This document shows, one piece after another, positions 1 to 9,162 of a DNA stretch of 64,000 nucleotides. The notes under the pieces were generated by a model. It searched no databases. It was given only the letters and a program-made list of their open reading frames with translations, and was not told the DNA's origin. The first letter of the stretch is position 1. Every line of letters starts with the position of its first letter. Made by a program: the position numbers and the translations under genes. Source of the stretch: Brachyspira hampsonii (lineage in GTDB: Bacteria; Spirochaetota; Brachyspiria; Brachyspirales; Brachyspiraceae); contig NZ_CP019914.1 in the NCBI RefSeq assembly GCF_002214805.1, positions 1,116,001-1,180,000 of the forward strand, read 5' to 3'.

Positions 1-1
1 A

Positions 2-409
2 GTTACAGTCAATGGAAATAAATTAACAATCAGTTCAGGAGACAACAAAGGAGAGTATACATTTGAAGAGCCTATATTAGGAATAGGCGGAGTATATAAT
101 GACGGCAACGGAGGATATCTTGTAACAGTACCTGCTGGGGATAGTTTAGGTACAGTTAGTATGGATAAAGATGCAAAAGAAGCTGTTAATGAAATAATCA
201 ATATAGTAGGATCTGAAAATGCATTGGGTGCTATGAATGGAATAATACAAAGTAAAGATCCAAATAATATAGATGTAGATGCTGTTGTAGGTAATAGTAA
301 TGTTACGGAAGAAGAGAGAAAAAGAATAGAAGATATACTTAGCGGATTGAACGGCGGAAGCCATTTTGGAAATCCTGAAGTAATAAAACCTGACAGCAGT
401 AAATCATAA
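2..409 (+). CDS. 3' end of an unrecognised protein (cut by window edge)
   Basis: The reading frame is open from base 2 to the stop at 407-409, so the gene begins before the window. An internal ATG at 161 could be mistaken for the start, but the upstream frame reads as good protein (Gly-rich, with short beta-type stretches) without interruption. The visible 135 residues end in a hydrophilic tail and contain no motif I recognise. It is followed after 15 bases by a beta-barrel gene on the same strand, so it may belong to the same surface-protein operon. Function unknown. Confidence 0.6.
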   Translation, partial: VTVNGNKLTISSGDNKGEYTFEEPILGIGGVYNDGNGGYLVTVPAGDSLGTVSMDKDAKEAVNEIINIVGSENALGAMNGIIQSKDPNNIDVDAVVGNSNVTEEERKRIEDILSGLNGGSHFGNPEVIKPDSSKS

Positions 410-424
410 ATAAAAAGGGTTAAA

Positions 425-1357
425 ATGATGAAAAAAATCCTTACCGCTATTATAGTATTTAATATATCATTTATTAGTCTATATGCCAATGGTATACCTC
501 TGTCCACACAATCGGATACAAATACTTATAGCTGGATTAAAGGCAGACAAATAATAAGTGTAAATCTTAGCCCGGGATATGCAGGATTATTTCCGCCTAT
601 GATTAATACTCTGTTTGATAATCTTGATACATTTAGCGGATTAATCGGATTTGATTTCGGAGAAAATCAAAAATTTGTTGATGCCATAAAGATAAAAGGC
701 AGTTTTTGGTATGTACCTACAATATCATATACATTGCTGCTTCACCCTAGAATAGGAATAGAAGTTGGTGTGGGTGTTCAATCTATGTCATTTAATTTAA
801 ATATACCAAAAGATAAAGCTAGTGAATTAATTGATTCTACAGTTACTGTAGGAGATTTCGGCAATATAGGCGGATTAATATCATCTGATACAGGATTAAA
901 GGCATCATTAATATTTGTACCTGTAACTTTTGGTATAACATTTTACGGCGGAAAAAATAGACAAGTTCTTAATACTTTTAGATTTGGTTTAGAAACATTG
1001 ATATCTGATGTAGAAACAGAAAATGGTGTTACAGGGTTAAAAACTAAAAGGCATACTATTGATACAGGAATGTATATTTCTTATGAGCTTGGCTGGAGTA
1101 TAGAATTATTTCCTACTAGAGAATGGGCTGTAAAACCTTATATAGATATATCATTATTTGAAATAGGATATTATGTACGCTCAGGACTTCCGGGAGTATA
1201 TGAAGATATGAGAGAAGGAATAAATTTCTTCGGTGGAGGATTAATAGATTTAACTGCCAGCATACCTGCTTGGAATTCTTTTCCTTCTTGGGTAAATTAT
1301 GTTTCTGCAATAAGATTTTCTATATTCCCTAGAATAGGTTTCAGCTTAAGGTTTTAG
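425..1357 (+). CDS. outer-membrane beta-barrel-like protein
   Basis: 310 residues beginning with a positively charged, hydrophobic signal peptide (about residues 1-21, ending near Tyr-Ala-Asn). The body alternates Gly/aromatic beta-strand-like segments and ends in an aromatic-rich strand terminating in Arg-Phe, the terminal-Phe signature used by BAM-assembled barrels. The preceding motif FPRIGFS resembles the end of the next gene. It is the first of four consecutive barrel genes with 15-21 base gaps, likely one transcript. Specific function is not recognisable. Placement in the outer membrane is inferred from signal peptide, strand pattern and C-terminus. Confidence 0.6.
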   Translation: MMKKILTAIIVFNISFISLYANGIPLSTQSDTNTYSWIKGRQIISVNLSPGYAGLFPPMINTLFDNLDTFSGLIGFDFGENQKFVDAIKIKGSFWYVPTISYTLLLHPRIGIEVGVGVQSMSFNLNIPKDKASELIDSTVTVGDFGNIGGLISSDTGLKASLIFVPVTFGITFYGGKNRQVLNTFRFGLETLISDVETENGVTGLKTKRHTIDTGMYISYELGWSIELFPTREWAVKPYIDISLFEIGYYVRSGLPGVYEDMREGINFFGGGLIDLTASIPAWNSFPSWVNYVSAIRFSIFPRIGFSLRF

Positions 1358-1372
1358 TGAGGTATAAATAAT

Positions 1373-2083
1373 ATGAGAAAGAATATATTAATAATTTTAT
1401 TTTTATTTATACTTGCTGATATCACATTTGCTGATGAAGTTTCAAATATTGGATTAGAAAAATACAAAAATAATAGCAGTAATGAAAACGGAATAAATTC
1501 GCATAGAAATTCTATAGGTGTCAATTTCGGAACTACAATTTTTTATACGCTTCTTGCTCCTTCTGTTGTAAATCTTTTATTACCATCAAGCGACAGTAAA
1601 AATTTGAAACTACAAGGTAATTTCGGATTGGACCTTACATATACTTTCAGAGCATCAGAAAAAATAGACATTAATGTAGACACAGGCTTTTATGCTATGA
1701 AAACATATTATAATAATTCAACATCCGAATATAATGGAAATGTATACGGACTTGGACTTTCTGTAGGCGGAAGATTTTATTTCAATAGTAAAGATCGAGC
1801 CTCAGGTTTTTTCTTAATGCCTAAAGTAGGAACAACATTATTTATGACTCAAGGAAAACAATTACAAAAAGAAACATCAACATATACTAATATAAATAGT
1901 AATATATGGGATTTTTATGTATCCGGAGAGATGGGATTTAGAATAGATATTTCAAGAGGTTTGGGTATTAACAGCGGGGTTCGTCCTTTCTTTGATATAT
2001 CAATAATAGATATAGGCTTTTCATATAAAAGTATAATAAGAATTGTTCCTCTGCCAAGATTTGCTATAGGCATATTGTTTTGA
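1373..2083 (+). CDS. outer-membrane beta-barrel-like protein
   Basis: 236 residues with a signal peptide (residues 1 to about 20, cleavage plausible after Phe-Ala), then a low-complexity Asn/Ser stretch and a region of alternating Gly/aromatic strands. The C-terminus (LPRFAIGILF) ends in Phe and resembles the end of the preceding gene (FPRIGFSLRF), so the two are probably distant paralogues. It lies 15 bases after its upstream neighbour. The family cannot be named from the sequence; a small porin or surface antigen is the likely role. Confidence 0.55.
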   Translation: MRKNILIILFLFILADITFADEVSNIGLEKYKNNSSNENGINSHRNSIGVNFGTTIFYTLLAPSVVNLLLPSSDSKNLKLQGNFGLDLTYTFRASEKIDINVDTGFYAMKTYYNNSTSEYNGNVYGLGLSVGGRFYFNSKDRASGFFLMPKVGTTLFMTQGKQLQKETSTYTNINSNIWDFYVSGEMGFRIDISRGLGINSGVRPFFDISIIDIGFSYKSIIRIVPLPRFAIGILF

Positions 2084-2102
2084 TGTTTAAGGATAACATT
2101 TT

Positions 2103-2768
2103 ATGAAGTTTTTAATAAGAAAATTTTTGATTATCTCTATATTTACCGCATGTTTTACTAATATGCTTATGTCTATGGATATAGGAGCTTATTTAGCACC
2201 AAAATTTTTATTTGAAATAGAAGATTCCGGAATAGAAAAAGAAAACAGCAGTAAGAATATACAAAATTTATATATCGGCGGCGGGCTTGCTATAGGTTAT
2301 AATTTTAATGTACTTCATAAATATTCAACAGTGAGAGTTGAATTTGAGTATTTATACAGAAATCCATTACCGGCAAATGTATATGTATCTACTATAAATA
2401 CTATGCAGGCTCATAGTTTTTTGGCAGCTGCTTATTATGATTTTTATTTTTGGTATGTAGATTATAATAATTCTGATTCTGTGATAAGCACATTTCATAA
2501 TGGAAAAAGACCTGTTATGTCAGTTTATGCTGGTTTTTTAATCGGCGGAGAATTGAACACTTATATTATAAATAACAACTTTGAATATAATGGACTTATT
2601 AAAACAAGCACTTATTTTAATGAATTTCAATTTATTTATGGATTCGGCGGCGGTTTGGCATTTCATGTAACTCCATTAGTCAGTGTGGATTTGGGGTATA
2701 GGATTATATTAAATACTAAAACACAGTCTAATCATGATATAGTAGCTTCGGTAAGGTTTAATTTTTAG
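2103..2768 (+). CDS. small outer-membrane beta-barrel protein, paralogue of next gene
   Basis: 221 residues with a signal peptide (about 1-24), then an OmpW/OmpA-like series of strands. Shared landmarks with the following gene are a YLAPKF/YITPKF opening strand, a GGGLAIGY/GGGFALGY segment, R-x-EFEY(L/I)-x-R, a late GFGGGLAFHVTPLVSVDLGYR-type segment and a C-terminal VRF. These identify a tandem paralogue pair arising by duplication. The start codon at 2103 sits 19 bases after the previous stop. Probable small surface protein; the ligand is not predictable. Confidence 0.6.
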   Translation: MKFLIRKFLIISIFTACFTNMLMSMDIGAYLAPKFLFEIEDSGIEKENSSKNIQNLYIGGGLAIGYNFNVLHKYSTVRVEFEYLYRNPLPANVYVSTINTMQAHSFLAAAYYDFYFWYVDYNNSDSVISTFHNGKRPVMSVYAGFLIGGELNTYIINNNFEYNGLIKTSTYFNEFQFIYGFGGGLAFHVTPLVSVDLGYRIILNTKTQSNHDIVASVRFNF

Positions 2769-2786
2769 TTTCAGAGGAGAAAATAA

Positions 2787-3425
2787 ATGAAAAGACATTA
2801 TATAATAGTATTTATGCTTGTATTTTTATTTTATGGAACTCAGGAACTATTCTCTATGATACCCGAAGGTTTATATATCACACCTAAATTCGTATTCTCT
2901 CATGATGGAAATTATTATTATGATAAAGGAAACGGACAAAAGGGTTATTTCAATTATTTAGGCGGAGGTTTTGCTTTAGGATACAGCGTACCAAGTATAA
3001 ACAAGTCATCCCCTGTAAGATTTGAATTTGAATACATAGGAAGAAAAATAATAGGAATGACTAATGATATAGCTATGCATACTCTTTTAGGTTCAGTATA
3101 TTTTGATATTAACTTTTTCCTTATAAAAGAACAATTAACAGATGAAAGCTATAAGCAAACATTATTAGAAAAATATCCTCCATTTACAATTTATTTAGGC
3201 ATTTCTATAGGAGGAAGAATAAATGATACTTTTAATTATAAATTAAATAATATGGAATTAAGAAATTCTTTAACTACTATAGTTTTTGGGTTCAGCGGAG
3301 GTTTTGCTTTCAATGTACTTCCATATATGTCTATAGATTTGGGATACAGATATTTAATAGACACAAGAGCAGATGGATATCATGAGGCACTTCTTGGAGT
3401 AAGATTTAAAGTACCTAAATTATAA
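2787..3425 (+). CDS. small outer-membrane beta-barrel protein, paralogue of preceding gene
   Basis: 212 residues with a signal peptide (about 1-23) and the same strand order as its upstream neighbour: YITPKFVF at the mature start, GGGFALGY, RFEFEYIGRK, and FGFSGGFAFNVLPYMSIDLG before the end. The C-terminus is VRFKVPKL, so the usual terminal Phe is followed by a short extension. A GAGGAG-like ribosome site (2773-2778) precedes the ATG. Duplication with divergence of loops is the simplest origin. Function beyond outer-membrane location is not visible. Confidence 0.6.
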   Translation: MKRHYIIVFMLVFLFYGTQELFSMIPEGLYITPKFVFSHDGNYYYDKGNGQKGYFNYLGGGFALGYSVPSINKSSPVRFEFEYIGRKIIGMTNDIAMHTLLGSVYFDINFFLIKEQLTDESYKQTLLEKYPPFTIYLGISIGGRINDTFNYKLNNMELRNSLTTIVFGFSGGFAFNVLPYMSIDLGYRYLIDTRADGYHEALLGVRFKVPKL

Positions 3426-3447
3426 TAATTTAATAGAGGGGTTATTT

Positions 3448-4221
3448 ATGAAAAACAACATTAAATATTTTTTAATCATATTTTTACTACTTATTGTTTC
3501 ATGCAGTAATTATAAACTCGTTAATCCTTTTGGTTCTGATTCTAATACTTCTGTTGATTCTGAGACTACCGTTACTGAAGATGATTTTATATCAGGACCT
3601 GATGCAACCGATTTTGATATAGAATATAATATGAGAATGTATAAAGAAAAATTTGGTATATACAAAATAATCGTATCAGGAGATATATCAAAAACTAGTA
3701 CATTAACTGATGTAAAAAAAATAATAGATAAAAACTACTACAAAGATGCTAAAGCTGAAATAGAGGTAGATTTGACTAAAACAACTTTAACAGAAATAGC
3801 AGCTGATGCTTTTAAAGACAGTATAACTTTAAAAGCAATATACCTGCCTGCTGATGCCGCTTCTATAAAATCAGCAGCTTTTAGCGGATGTACTGCACTT
3901 TCTACAGTTAGCTTAAATGATAAATTAACTACAATTGAGGCCAATGCTTTTAATGGATGTACAGCATTGATATCTATATCCTTACCTGAATCATTAACTG
4001 ATTTAGAAGCAAGTAGTTTTGACGGCTGTACTGAGCTTGCAAATTTAGAATATTTAGGAACAGAAACGACTACTATTAATACTGTATCATTAACAGGTGT
4101 GAATAAATTAATAAATTTATATCTTCCAAATGTTCAAAAAGATCCTGGTGATGGAAGTTGGGACTCTTTCTTAGGCATTAAGTGGACACAAAAAAATTAC
4201 GGAAGCAGTATCAAAAAATAA
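3448..4221 (+). CDS. BspA-like leucine-rich-repeat lipoprotein (copy 1)
   Basis: 257 residues. The signal peptide ends in the lipobox IVSC (Cys19) followed by SNYK, so the protein should be lipidated. Residues about 45-105 form a family-specific domain (ATDFDIEYNMR... IIVSGDIS). About three LRR_5/BspA-type repeats follow, with the recurring pattern AFxGCTxLxxVxLPxxLxxI. The C-terminal cap reads LYLPNV...SWDSFLGIKW...YGSS. It heads a set of four adjacent paralogues differing mainly in repeat number. BspA-like proteins are known as surface adhesins in oral and gut bacteria and trichomonads; an adhesin role here is inferred. Confidence 0.75.
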   Translation: MKNNIKYFLIIFLLLIVSCSNYKLVNPFGSDSNTSVDSETTVTEDDFISGPDATDFDIEYNMRMYKEKFGIYKIIVSGDISKTSTLTDVKKIIDKNYYKDAKAEIEVDLTKTTLTEIAADAFKDSITLKAIYLPADAASIKSAAFSGCTALSTVSLNDKLTTIEANAFNGCTALISISLPESLTDLEASSFDGCTELANLEYLGTETTTINTVSLTGVNKLINLYLPNVQKDPGDGSWDSFLGIKWTQKNYGSSIKK

Positions 4222-4328
4222 AAAAAATGTTATATTTATAGCAGTAATATTGTGTGTATAAATAATATTAATTAATTAAAAAATATTAATTTTTTATTTT
4301 ATTAATTATTATTTAAGGAATCTAAAAA

Positions 4329-5312
4329 ATGTTTATAAGAATAATTTTACTATTGTTGATATTTATATCATCATTATTCATTTCATGCAGTAACTATAAG
4401 GCAACATCCCCTTATGACAATAATAATATAAATAACAACGATAATATTATTAATATTAATGATGATTTATATGCTGTAGGACCTGAAGCCACTGATTTTG
4501 ATATAGAATATAATATGAGAGAATATTATAAACAATTTAATAAATATAAAATAATAGTAAAAGGTAATATAAATGGCTCAAAAACATTAGAATATATAAA
4601 ACAAATTATAAATAAAGAGTACTACAAAGAGCAAAAAATAGAAGTTGATTTGAGCAGAACTACACTTACTAGTATACCTCAAGAAGCATTTATGAGTTCA
4701 GCAACATTAAGTGCAATAGTTTTTCCTGAAACATTAGAAGAAATAGCAATATCAGCATTTCAGGGCTGTACTTCTTTAACTTCTGTAACTCTTCCTTCTA
4801 GTTTATCTATATTAAGACATCATTCATTTGCAGGATGCAGTGAACTTCAGACAGTAATTTTTAATGATAATCTTAAAACCATAGCAAATAAAGCATTTTA
4901 TAATTGTAAAAAATTAAATAATGTGGTACTTCCTCCAAATATCACATCATTAGAAACATCAACATTTGATAATTGTATTTTACTTACTTCAATTAAACTA
5001 AATGATAAATTAGAAGAAATAGGTGCTAATGTATTTCAAAACTGCAGCGGCCTTGTAAATATATCACTGCCTTCAAGTTTAACCTCTATAAATAGTACAT
5101 CATTTGCATTATGCACTAATTTAAAAAATGTAGAATATTTAGGAGATACTCCTACTATAACAGATACTCCATTTAGTAGTTCCGCAGTACCTACTGATTT
5201 ATATCTTCCTAATGTGCCTGAAGCACCTAGCAGTAATAGTTGGGATAAGTTTTTAGGCGTTACTTGGGAGGCTGATAAAATTCATTATGGTCAAAGTATG
5301 CCGAATAATTAA
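4329..5312 (+). CDS. BspA-like leucine-rich-repeat lipoprotein (copy 2)
   Basis: 327 residues, with lipobox FISC (Cys20) and the shared SNYK mature N-terminus. An Asn-rich linker precedes the same ATDFDIEYNMREY domain as the upstream copy. About six LRR_5 repeats follow (pattern AFQGCTSLTSVTLPSSLS), then the cap LYLPNV...SWDKFLGVTW...YGQSMP. It is about 70 residues longer than copy 1 because of additional repeats. The 107-base gap from copy 1 is AT-rich with an ATTAATTAATT inverted stretch near 4265-4310, so it may have its own promoter. Probable surface lipoprotein. Confidence 0.75.
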   Translation: MFIRIILLLLIFISSLFISCSNYKATSPYDNNNINNNDNIININDDLYAVGPEATDFDIEYNMREYYKQFNKYKIIVKGNINGSKTLEYIKQIINKEYYKEQKIEVDLSRTTLTSIPQEAFMSSATLSAIVFPETLEEIAISAFQGCTSLTSVTLPSSLSILRHHSFAGCSELQTVIFNDNLKTIANKAFYNCKKLNNVVLPPNITSLETSTFDNCILLTSIKLNDKLEEIGANVFQNCSGLVNISLPSSLTSINSTSFALCTNLKNVEYLGDTPTITDTPFSSSAVPTDLYLPNVPEAPSSNSWDKFLGVTWEADKIHYGQSMPNN

Positions 5313-5507
5313 TGCAGCAATAATATCACAATATATCTATACTTATTAAAAAATATAAAAAGCTAATTTTATATTTTACAAAATATTAATATTTTTTATA
5401 TTGAATAATTTATATTTTGTAGTGTAAGTATATTTATAAAAATTATAGAATATATCAATATTTTTTTATTTTTGTTATTGATTTTTTTACATATCTAAAT
5501 AAAATGC

Positions 5508-6536
5508 ATGAAAATTATAAGGATATATATTGTAATAATGTTTAAAATAAAGCTCTTTTTTATATATATTTTATTTTTAATCTCATGCAGTAATTATAAG
5601 GCTACATCTCCTTTTAATATAGATAATAATAATCAAAACATATCTGCATCAATTCCAGAAAATATAGATGAAGATTATATTATCAAAGCTGATACTCAGG
5701 AAACAGAAATAGAAAATAAAATGCAGGAATATTTCAATAAATATGGATATTATGTAATATTTTTGCAAGATACAGGAGATAATATAGATAAAAACAGCAC
5801 AATAGAAACAATAAATAAAATAATAGAAAAAACAGAATATAGCAAATATGGTGTTGCACTTGATATAAGCAGAACTACAGTTACAGAAATAAAAGATAAT
5901 GCCTTCAAAGATAATAACAATATAATAGCAATAAAATTACCTGAAACTATAAAAACAATAGGAATTAGTGCATTTGAGAATTGTTCTATACTTAGTGAAA
6001 TTAACTTTCCTTCATCAATAGAATCAATAAAAACATCATCTTTTAATAAATGCATAAAATTAATAAAAGCCGATTTAAGCAAAACAAAAATAACATCAAT
6101 AGAAAATAAAGTATTTTATAATTGCATAAGCCTTAATTCTGTTGTATTGCCCGATACTTTGACAATAATAAATATTGAATCATTTGCTTACTGCTATTCT
6201 CTTAATGACATTAACTTTACATCTAAATTAACATACATACTTCCATCAGCTTTTATTAGCTGTAAATCATTAACAAAAATAAGTCTGCCTAGTAGTTTGA
6301 AATATATATATGGATATTCATTTGGAGACTGCTCTTCTTTAAGTGATGTAGAATATCTTGGTGATAATGTTAATAATATACAAATAAAAAATGGAAATGT
6401 ATTTGACGGATATGTTGAAAATTCTAAGCCTAAAAATTTACATCTGCCTAATGCATCAAGCGATTCTAGTTGGGAGAGTTTTTTAAACTATACTTGGGAA
6501 AAGGATAAAATCTTTTATGGTAAAAATATGTCCTAA
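5508..6536 (+). CDS. BspA-like leucine-rich-repeat lipoprotein (copy 3)
   Basis: 342 residues from the first ATG. An in-frame ATG at 5538 gives a more typical lipoprotein signal (MFKIKLFFIYILFLISC) and has AAGGA at 5519-5523, although 14 bases away. The 5508 start has no clear ribosome site, so either is possible. The lipobox Cys is followed by SNYKATSPF as in copy 2. The N-terminal family domain is more diverged, followed by about seven LRR_5 repeats and the cap LHLPNA...SWESFLNYTW...YGKNMS. Lys/Asn-rich drift suggests faster divergence than copies 1 and 2. Probable surface lipoprotein. Confidence 0.7.
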   Translation: MKIIRIYIVIMFKIKLFFIYILFLISCSNYKATSPFNIDNNNQNISASIPENIDEDYIIKADTQETEIENKMQEYFNKYGYYVIFLQDTGDNIDKNSTIETINKIIEKTEYSKYGVALDISRTTVTEIKDNAFKDNNNIIAIKLPETIKTIGISAFENCSILSEINFPSSIESIKTSSFNKCIKLIKADLSKTKITSIENKVFYNCISLNSVVLPDTLTIINIESFAYCYSLNDINFTSKLTYILPSAFISCKSLTKISLPSSLKYIYGYSFGDCSSLSDVEYLGDNVNNIQIKNGNVFDGYVENSKPKNLHLPNASSDSSWESFLNYTWEKDKIFYGKNMS

Positions 6537-6564
6537 TAATCAAAAATAACTTTGGAGGAATAAA

Positions 6565-7233
6565 TTGAAAATATTGGTGATAATACTGCTTTCTTTTATA
6601 ATATATTCATGTAATTATAAACTCATTTCCCCATACGATGACAAAAATAATAATCAACTAAATAATAATCAAGTAAATGAAAAAATATATGTAGTGGGAA
6701 ATGAATCTACAGAAGAAGAAATAAAAAATGCTTTAGAAAATAATAAAAAAGAAACAGGACAAAATCTTATAACTGTTAAAGGGTATATAGATAGTTCTTC
6801 TACTATTTTTGATAAAATAAAAAATGTTGCACAAAATGAAAAAGATATTATATTAGATTTATCAGCTGCTTCTTTTGAAACATCATATAAGTTTACACTT
6901 GAAGGAGCTTCCACTTTAAAAACAGTAATAATGGCTACAACTGAACAAATAACTGCAAACTTTTTTAAAGACTGCACAGCTTTGGTTAATATTCAAATAT
7001 CAAGCAGTACAATAAAAATAAATGATACTAGCTTTGAAAATTGTACTTCTCTTAAAAATGTTGAATATTTAGGAACTTCTCCAAATGCTCTTACAACTTC
7101 AGCTTTTGCTTCTATTAAACCTACAGACTTATATCTTCCAAATGTTAAAACTGATCCTCAAGACGGAAGATGGAATAATTTTTTAGGTGCAGCTTGGACT
7201 GCAATACATTATACTGCTTCTATGCCGCAATAA
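6565..7233 (+). CDS. BspA-like lipoprotein with few repeats (copy 4)
   Basis: 222 residues, starting at TTG (6565-6567), which is well supported by GGAGGA at 6554-6559. The lipobox is IYSC followed by NYKLISPYDD, matching the NYK motif of the other copies. Only about two recognisable LRR units remain (FKDCTALVNIQIS, FENCTSLKNVEYLG), then the same cap: LYLPNV...RWNNFLGAAW...YTASMP. It looks like a contracted family member in which the ends are conserved and the repeat block is reduced. Same presumed surface location as its neighbours. Confidence 0.7.
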   Translation: MKILVIILLSFIIYSCNYKLISPYDDKNNNQLNNNQVNEKIYVVGNESTEEEIKNALENNKKETGQNLITVKGYIDSSSTIFDKIKNVAQNEKDIILDLSAASFETSYKFTLEGASTLKTVIMATTEQITANFFKDCTALVNIQISSSTIKINDTSFENCTSLKNVEYLGTSPNALTTSAFASIKPTDLYLPNVKTDPQDGRWNNFLGAAWTAIHYTASMPQ

Positions 7234-7246
7234 TTAAATATTTTAC

Positions 7247-7275
7247 TTGATTATATACTTTTTGTATACTATAAT
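7247..7275 (+). promoter_or_regulatory. promoter for phosphoglucomutase gene
   Basis: TTGATT (7247-7252), a 17-base spacer and TATAAT (7270-7275) form a good sigma-70 type promoter 37 bases ahead of the ATG at 7313, with AGAGG as ribosome site. Confidence 0.6.
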
Positions 7276-7312
7276 TTATATATAAAATTTTTAAAAATTA
7301 GAGGTGTGTATA

Positions 7313-9004
7313 ATGGAACAAGAAGTAAAAGCAAGAATAGATTCATGGCTTAATGGTCCTTATGATGATGAAACAAAAAAAGAAATTAAAGCATTATTAG
7401 ATGCTGGTAATGAAAAAGAATTAACAGATGCATTTTACCGAGATTTAGAGTTTGGTACAGGCGGACTTAGAGGCATAATGGGAGTAGGCACTAACAGAAT
7501 GAATAAATACACTGTTGGAGTTGCCACTCAAGGTTTAGCTAATTATATATTAAAACAAGGCGGAAGTGATTATAAAGTTGCCATAGGATATGATTCAAGA
7601 AATAATTCTGATGTATTTTCAAAAGCTGCTGCTGAGATACTTTCTTCAAACGGAATAAAAGTTTATTTATATGATGATATTCACCCTATTTCGCTTCTTT
7701 CTTATGCTGTTAGAAGTTTGGGCTGTATTGCTGGAATAGTTGTTACCGCAAGCCATAACCCTAAAGAATATAATGGATATAAAGTTTATTGGACTGACGG
7801 AGCTCAAGTTATACCGCCTCATGATAAAAATATAATAGATGAAGTATTAAAAGTTAAGCCTGAAGAAGTAAAAATGGGAGACTCTTCAAAAATCACAATA
7901 ATAGGCAAAGATATTGAAGATAAATATATGAATGACTTAATGACATATTTGGTAAATCCAGATATTATTAAAAAACATCATGACATAAAAATAGTTTATA
8001 CACCTATTCATGGTTCTGGATACAAAATGGTTCCTATGGCTTTAAGAAAAGCAGGATTCACTAATTTAACAACATTAGAAGGTGCTCAGCCTCCTGACGG
8101 AAATTTCCCTACTGTGGAATCTCCTAACCCTGAAAACCCTGAAGCATTACAGATAGCTGTTAATAAAGCTAAAGAGATAGGTGCTGAACTTGTTATGGGT
8201 ACTGATCCAGACTGCGATAGAATGGGTTGTGCTTTGCTTACTAAAGATGGAAGCTATATGTATCTTACTGGTAATCAAATAGGATCCATAATGGCATACT
8301 ACCTCATTACAAACAAAAAAAATATTAAAAATCCATATATAGTAAAAACAATAGTAACTACTGAACTAGCTAGGGCTATTGCTGATGCTAATAATGTTAA
8401 GATTTATGATGTGCTTACTGGCTTTAAATGGATTGCTGATGTTATAGAAAGAGATAAAGAAGGAACATATTTATTCGGATTTGAAGAGAGTTTCGGTTAC
8501 TGTATAAATTCAAATGTACGCGATAAAGACGGTGTTAGTTCCTGCTTGATGCTTGCTGAAGTGCTTGCTTACTGTAAAGATAATAACATTACTTTAGCTG
8601 ATTATTTAGAAAGTATTTATGAAAAATATGGATACTTCTATGAAGAGACTATATCAATTACAAAAAAAGGTGCTGACGGAGCTAAGGCTATAGCTGATTT
8701 GATGACTTATTATAGAAACAATTTACCTAAAGAAATTTCAGGAGTTCAAGTAGAGACTATAAGCGACTATGAGAAAAAAGAAGTTTATGATAATACAGGT
8801 AAAAAAATAAAAGATATAACTTTACCTAAATCTAATGTACTTCAATACATACTTGCTGATAAAACTAAAATCACTATAAGACCTTCTGGTACTGAACCTA
8901 AAATAAAATTCTATTTTGAAGTTTGCGTAAAAGAAAGTAAAGATAAGAGACTTGCTGTAGCCAAAGAAAAAGTGGCTAATTTCAAAAAGTTTATTAAAGA
9001 ATAA
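7313..9004 (+). CDS. pgcA: phosphoglucomutase / phosphomannomutase
   Basis: 563 residues, interconverting hexose-1-phosphate and hexose-6-phosphate in the cytoplasm. The ATG at 7313 is preferred over an upstream in-frame GTG (7304) because AGAGG lies 8 bases before it. All alpha-D-phosphohexomutase signatures are present: the catalytic serine loop TASHNP (Ser147), the metal-binding loop GTDPDCDR (about 296-303), the sugar-recognition loop GFEESFG and the phosphate-binding RPSGTEPK near the C-terminus (about 523-530). The length fits the long PgcA/PGM2-like subfamily. It has its own promoter and a strong terminator, so it is probably monocistronic. Confidence 0.92.
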   Translation: MEQEVKARIDSWLNGPYDDETKKEIKALLDAGNEKELTDAFYRDLEFGTGGLRGIMGVGTNRMNKYTVGVATQGLANYILKQGGSDYKVAIGYDSRNNSDVFSKAAAEILSSNGIKVYLYDDIHPISLLSYAVRSLGCIAGIVVTASHNPKEYNGYKVYWTDGAQVIPPHDKNIIDEVLKVKPEEVKMGDSSKITIIGKDIEDKYMNDLMTYLVNPDIIKKHHDIKIVYTPIHGSGYKMVPMALRKAGFTNLTTLEGAQPPDGNFPTVESPNPENPEALQIAVNKAKEIGAELVMGTDPDCDRMGCALLTKDGSYMYLTGNQIGSIMAYYLITNKKNIKNPYIVKTIVTTELARAIADANNVKIYDVLTGFKWIADVIERDKEGTYLFGFEESFGYCINSNVRDKDGVSSCLMLAEVLAYCKDNNITLADYLESIYEKYGYFYEETISITKKGADGAKAIADLMTYYRNNLPKEISGVQVETISDYEKKEVYDNTGKKIKDITLPKSNVLQYILADKTKITIRPSGTEPKIKFYFEVCVKESKDKRLAVAKEKVANFKKFIKE

Positions 9005-9058
9005 TTTTTTATTATTGCTAGCCATAAACTTTATAATTTGTATTAGTAATAAAAATAA

Positions 9059-9093
9059 AAGAAGTCCTATTTTTTAATGGGGCTTCTTTTTTA
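9059..9093 (+). terminator. rho-independent terminator of phosphoglucomutase gene
   Basis: AAGAAGTCC (9059-9067) pairs with GGGGCTTCTT (9079-9088), directly followed by a T run to 9092. Confidence 0.75.
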
Positions 9094-9162
9094 TACGACA
9101 TTTTTTGTCATGGTGAAAAAGTATAATATATATAATTAGATAATCATATTTAAGGAGATTAT

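Noticed and set aside
5750-6082. 110-codon - strand frame inside the third LRR gene
   Set aside because: Antisense shadow of a repeat-rich gene; composition mirrors the LRR codons and no start signal is present.
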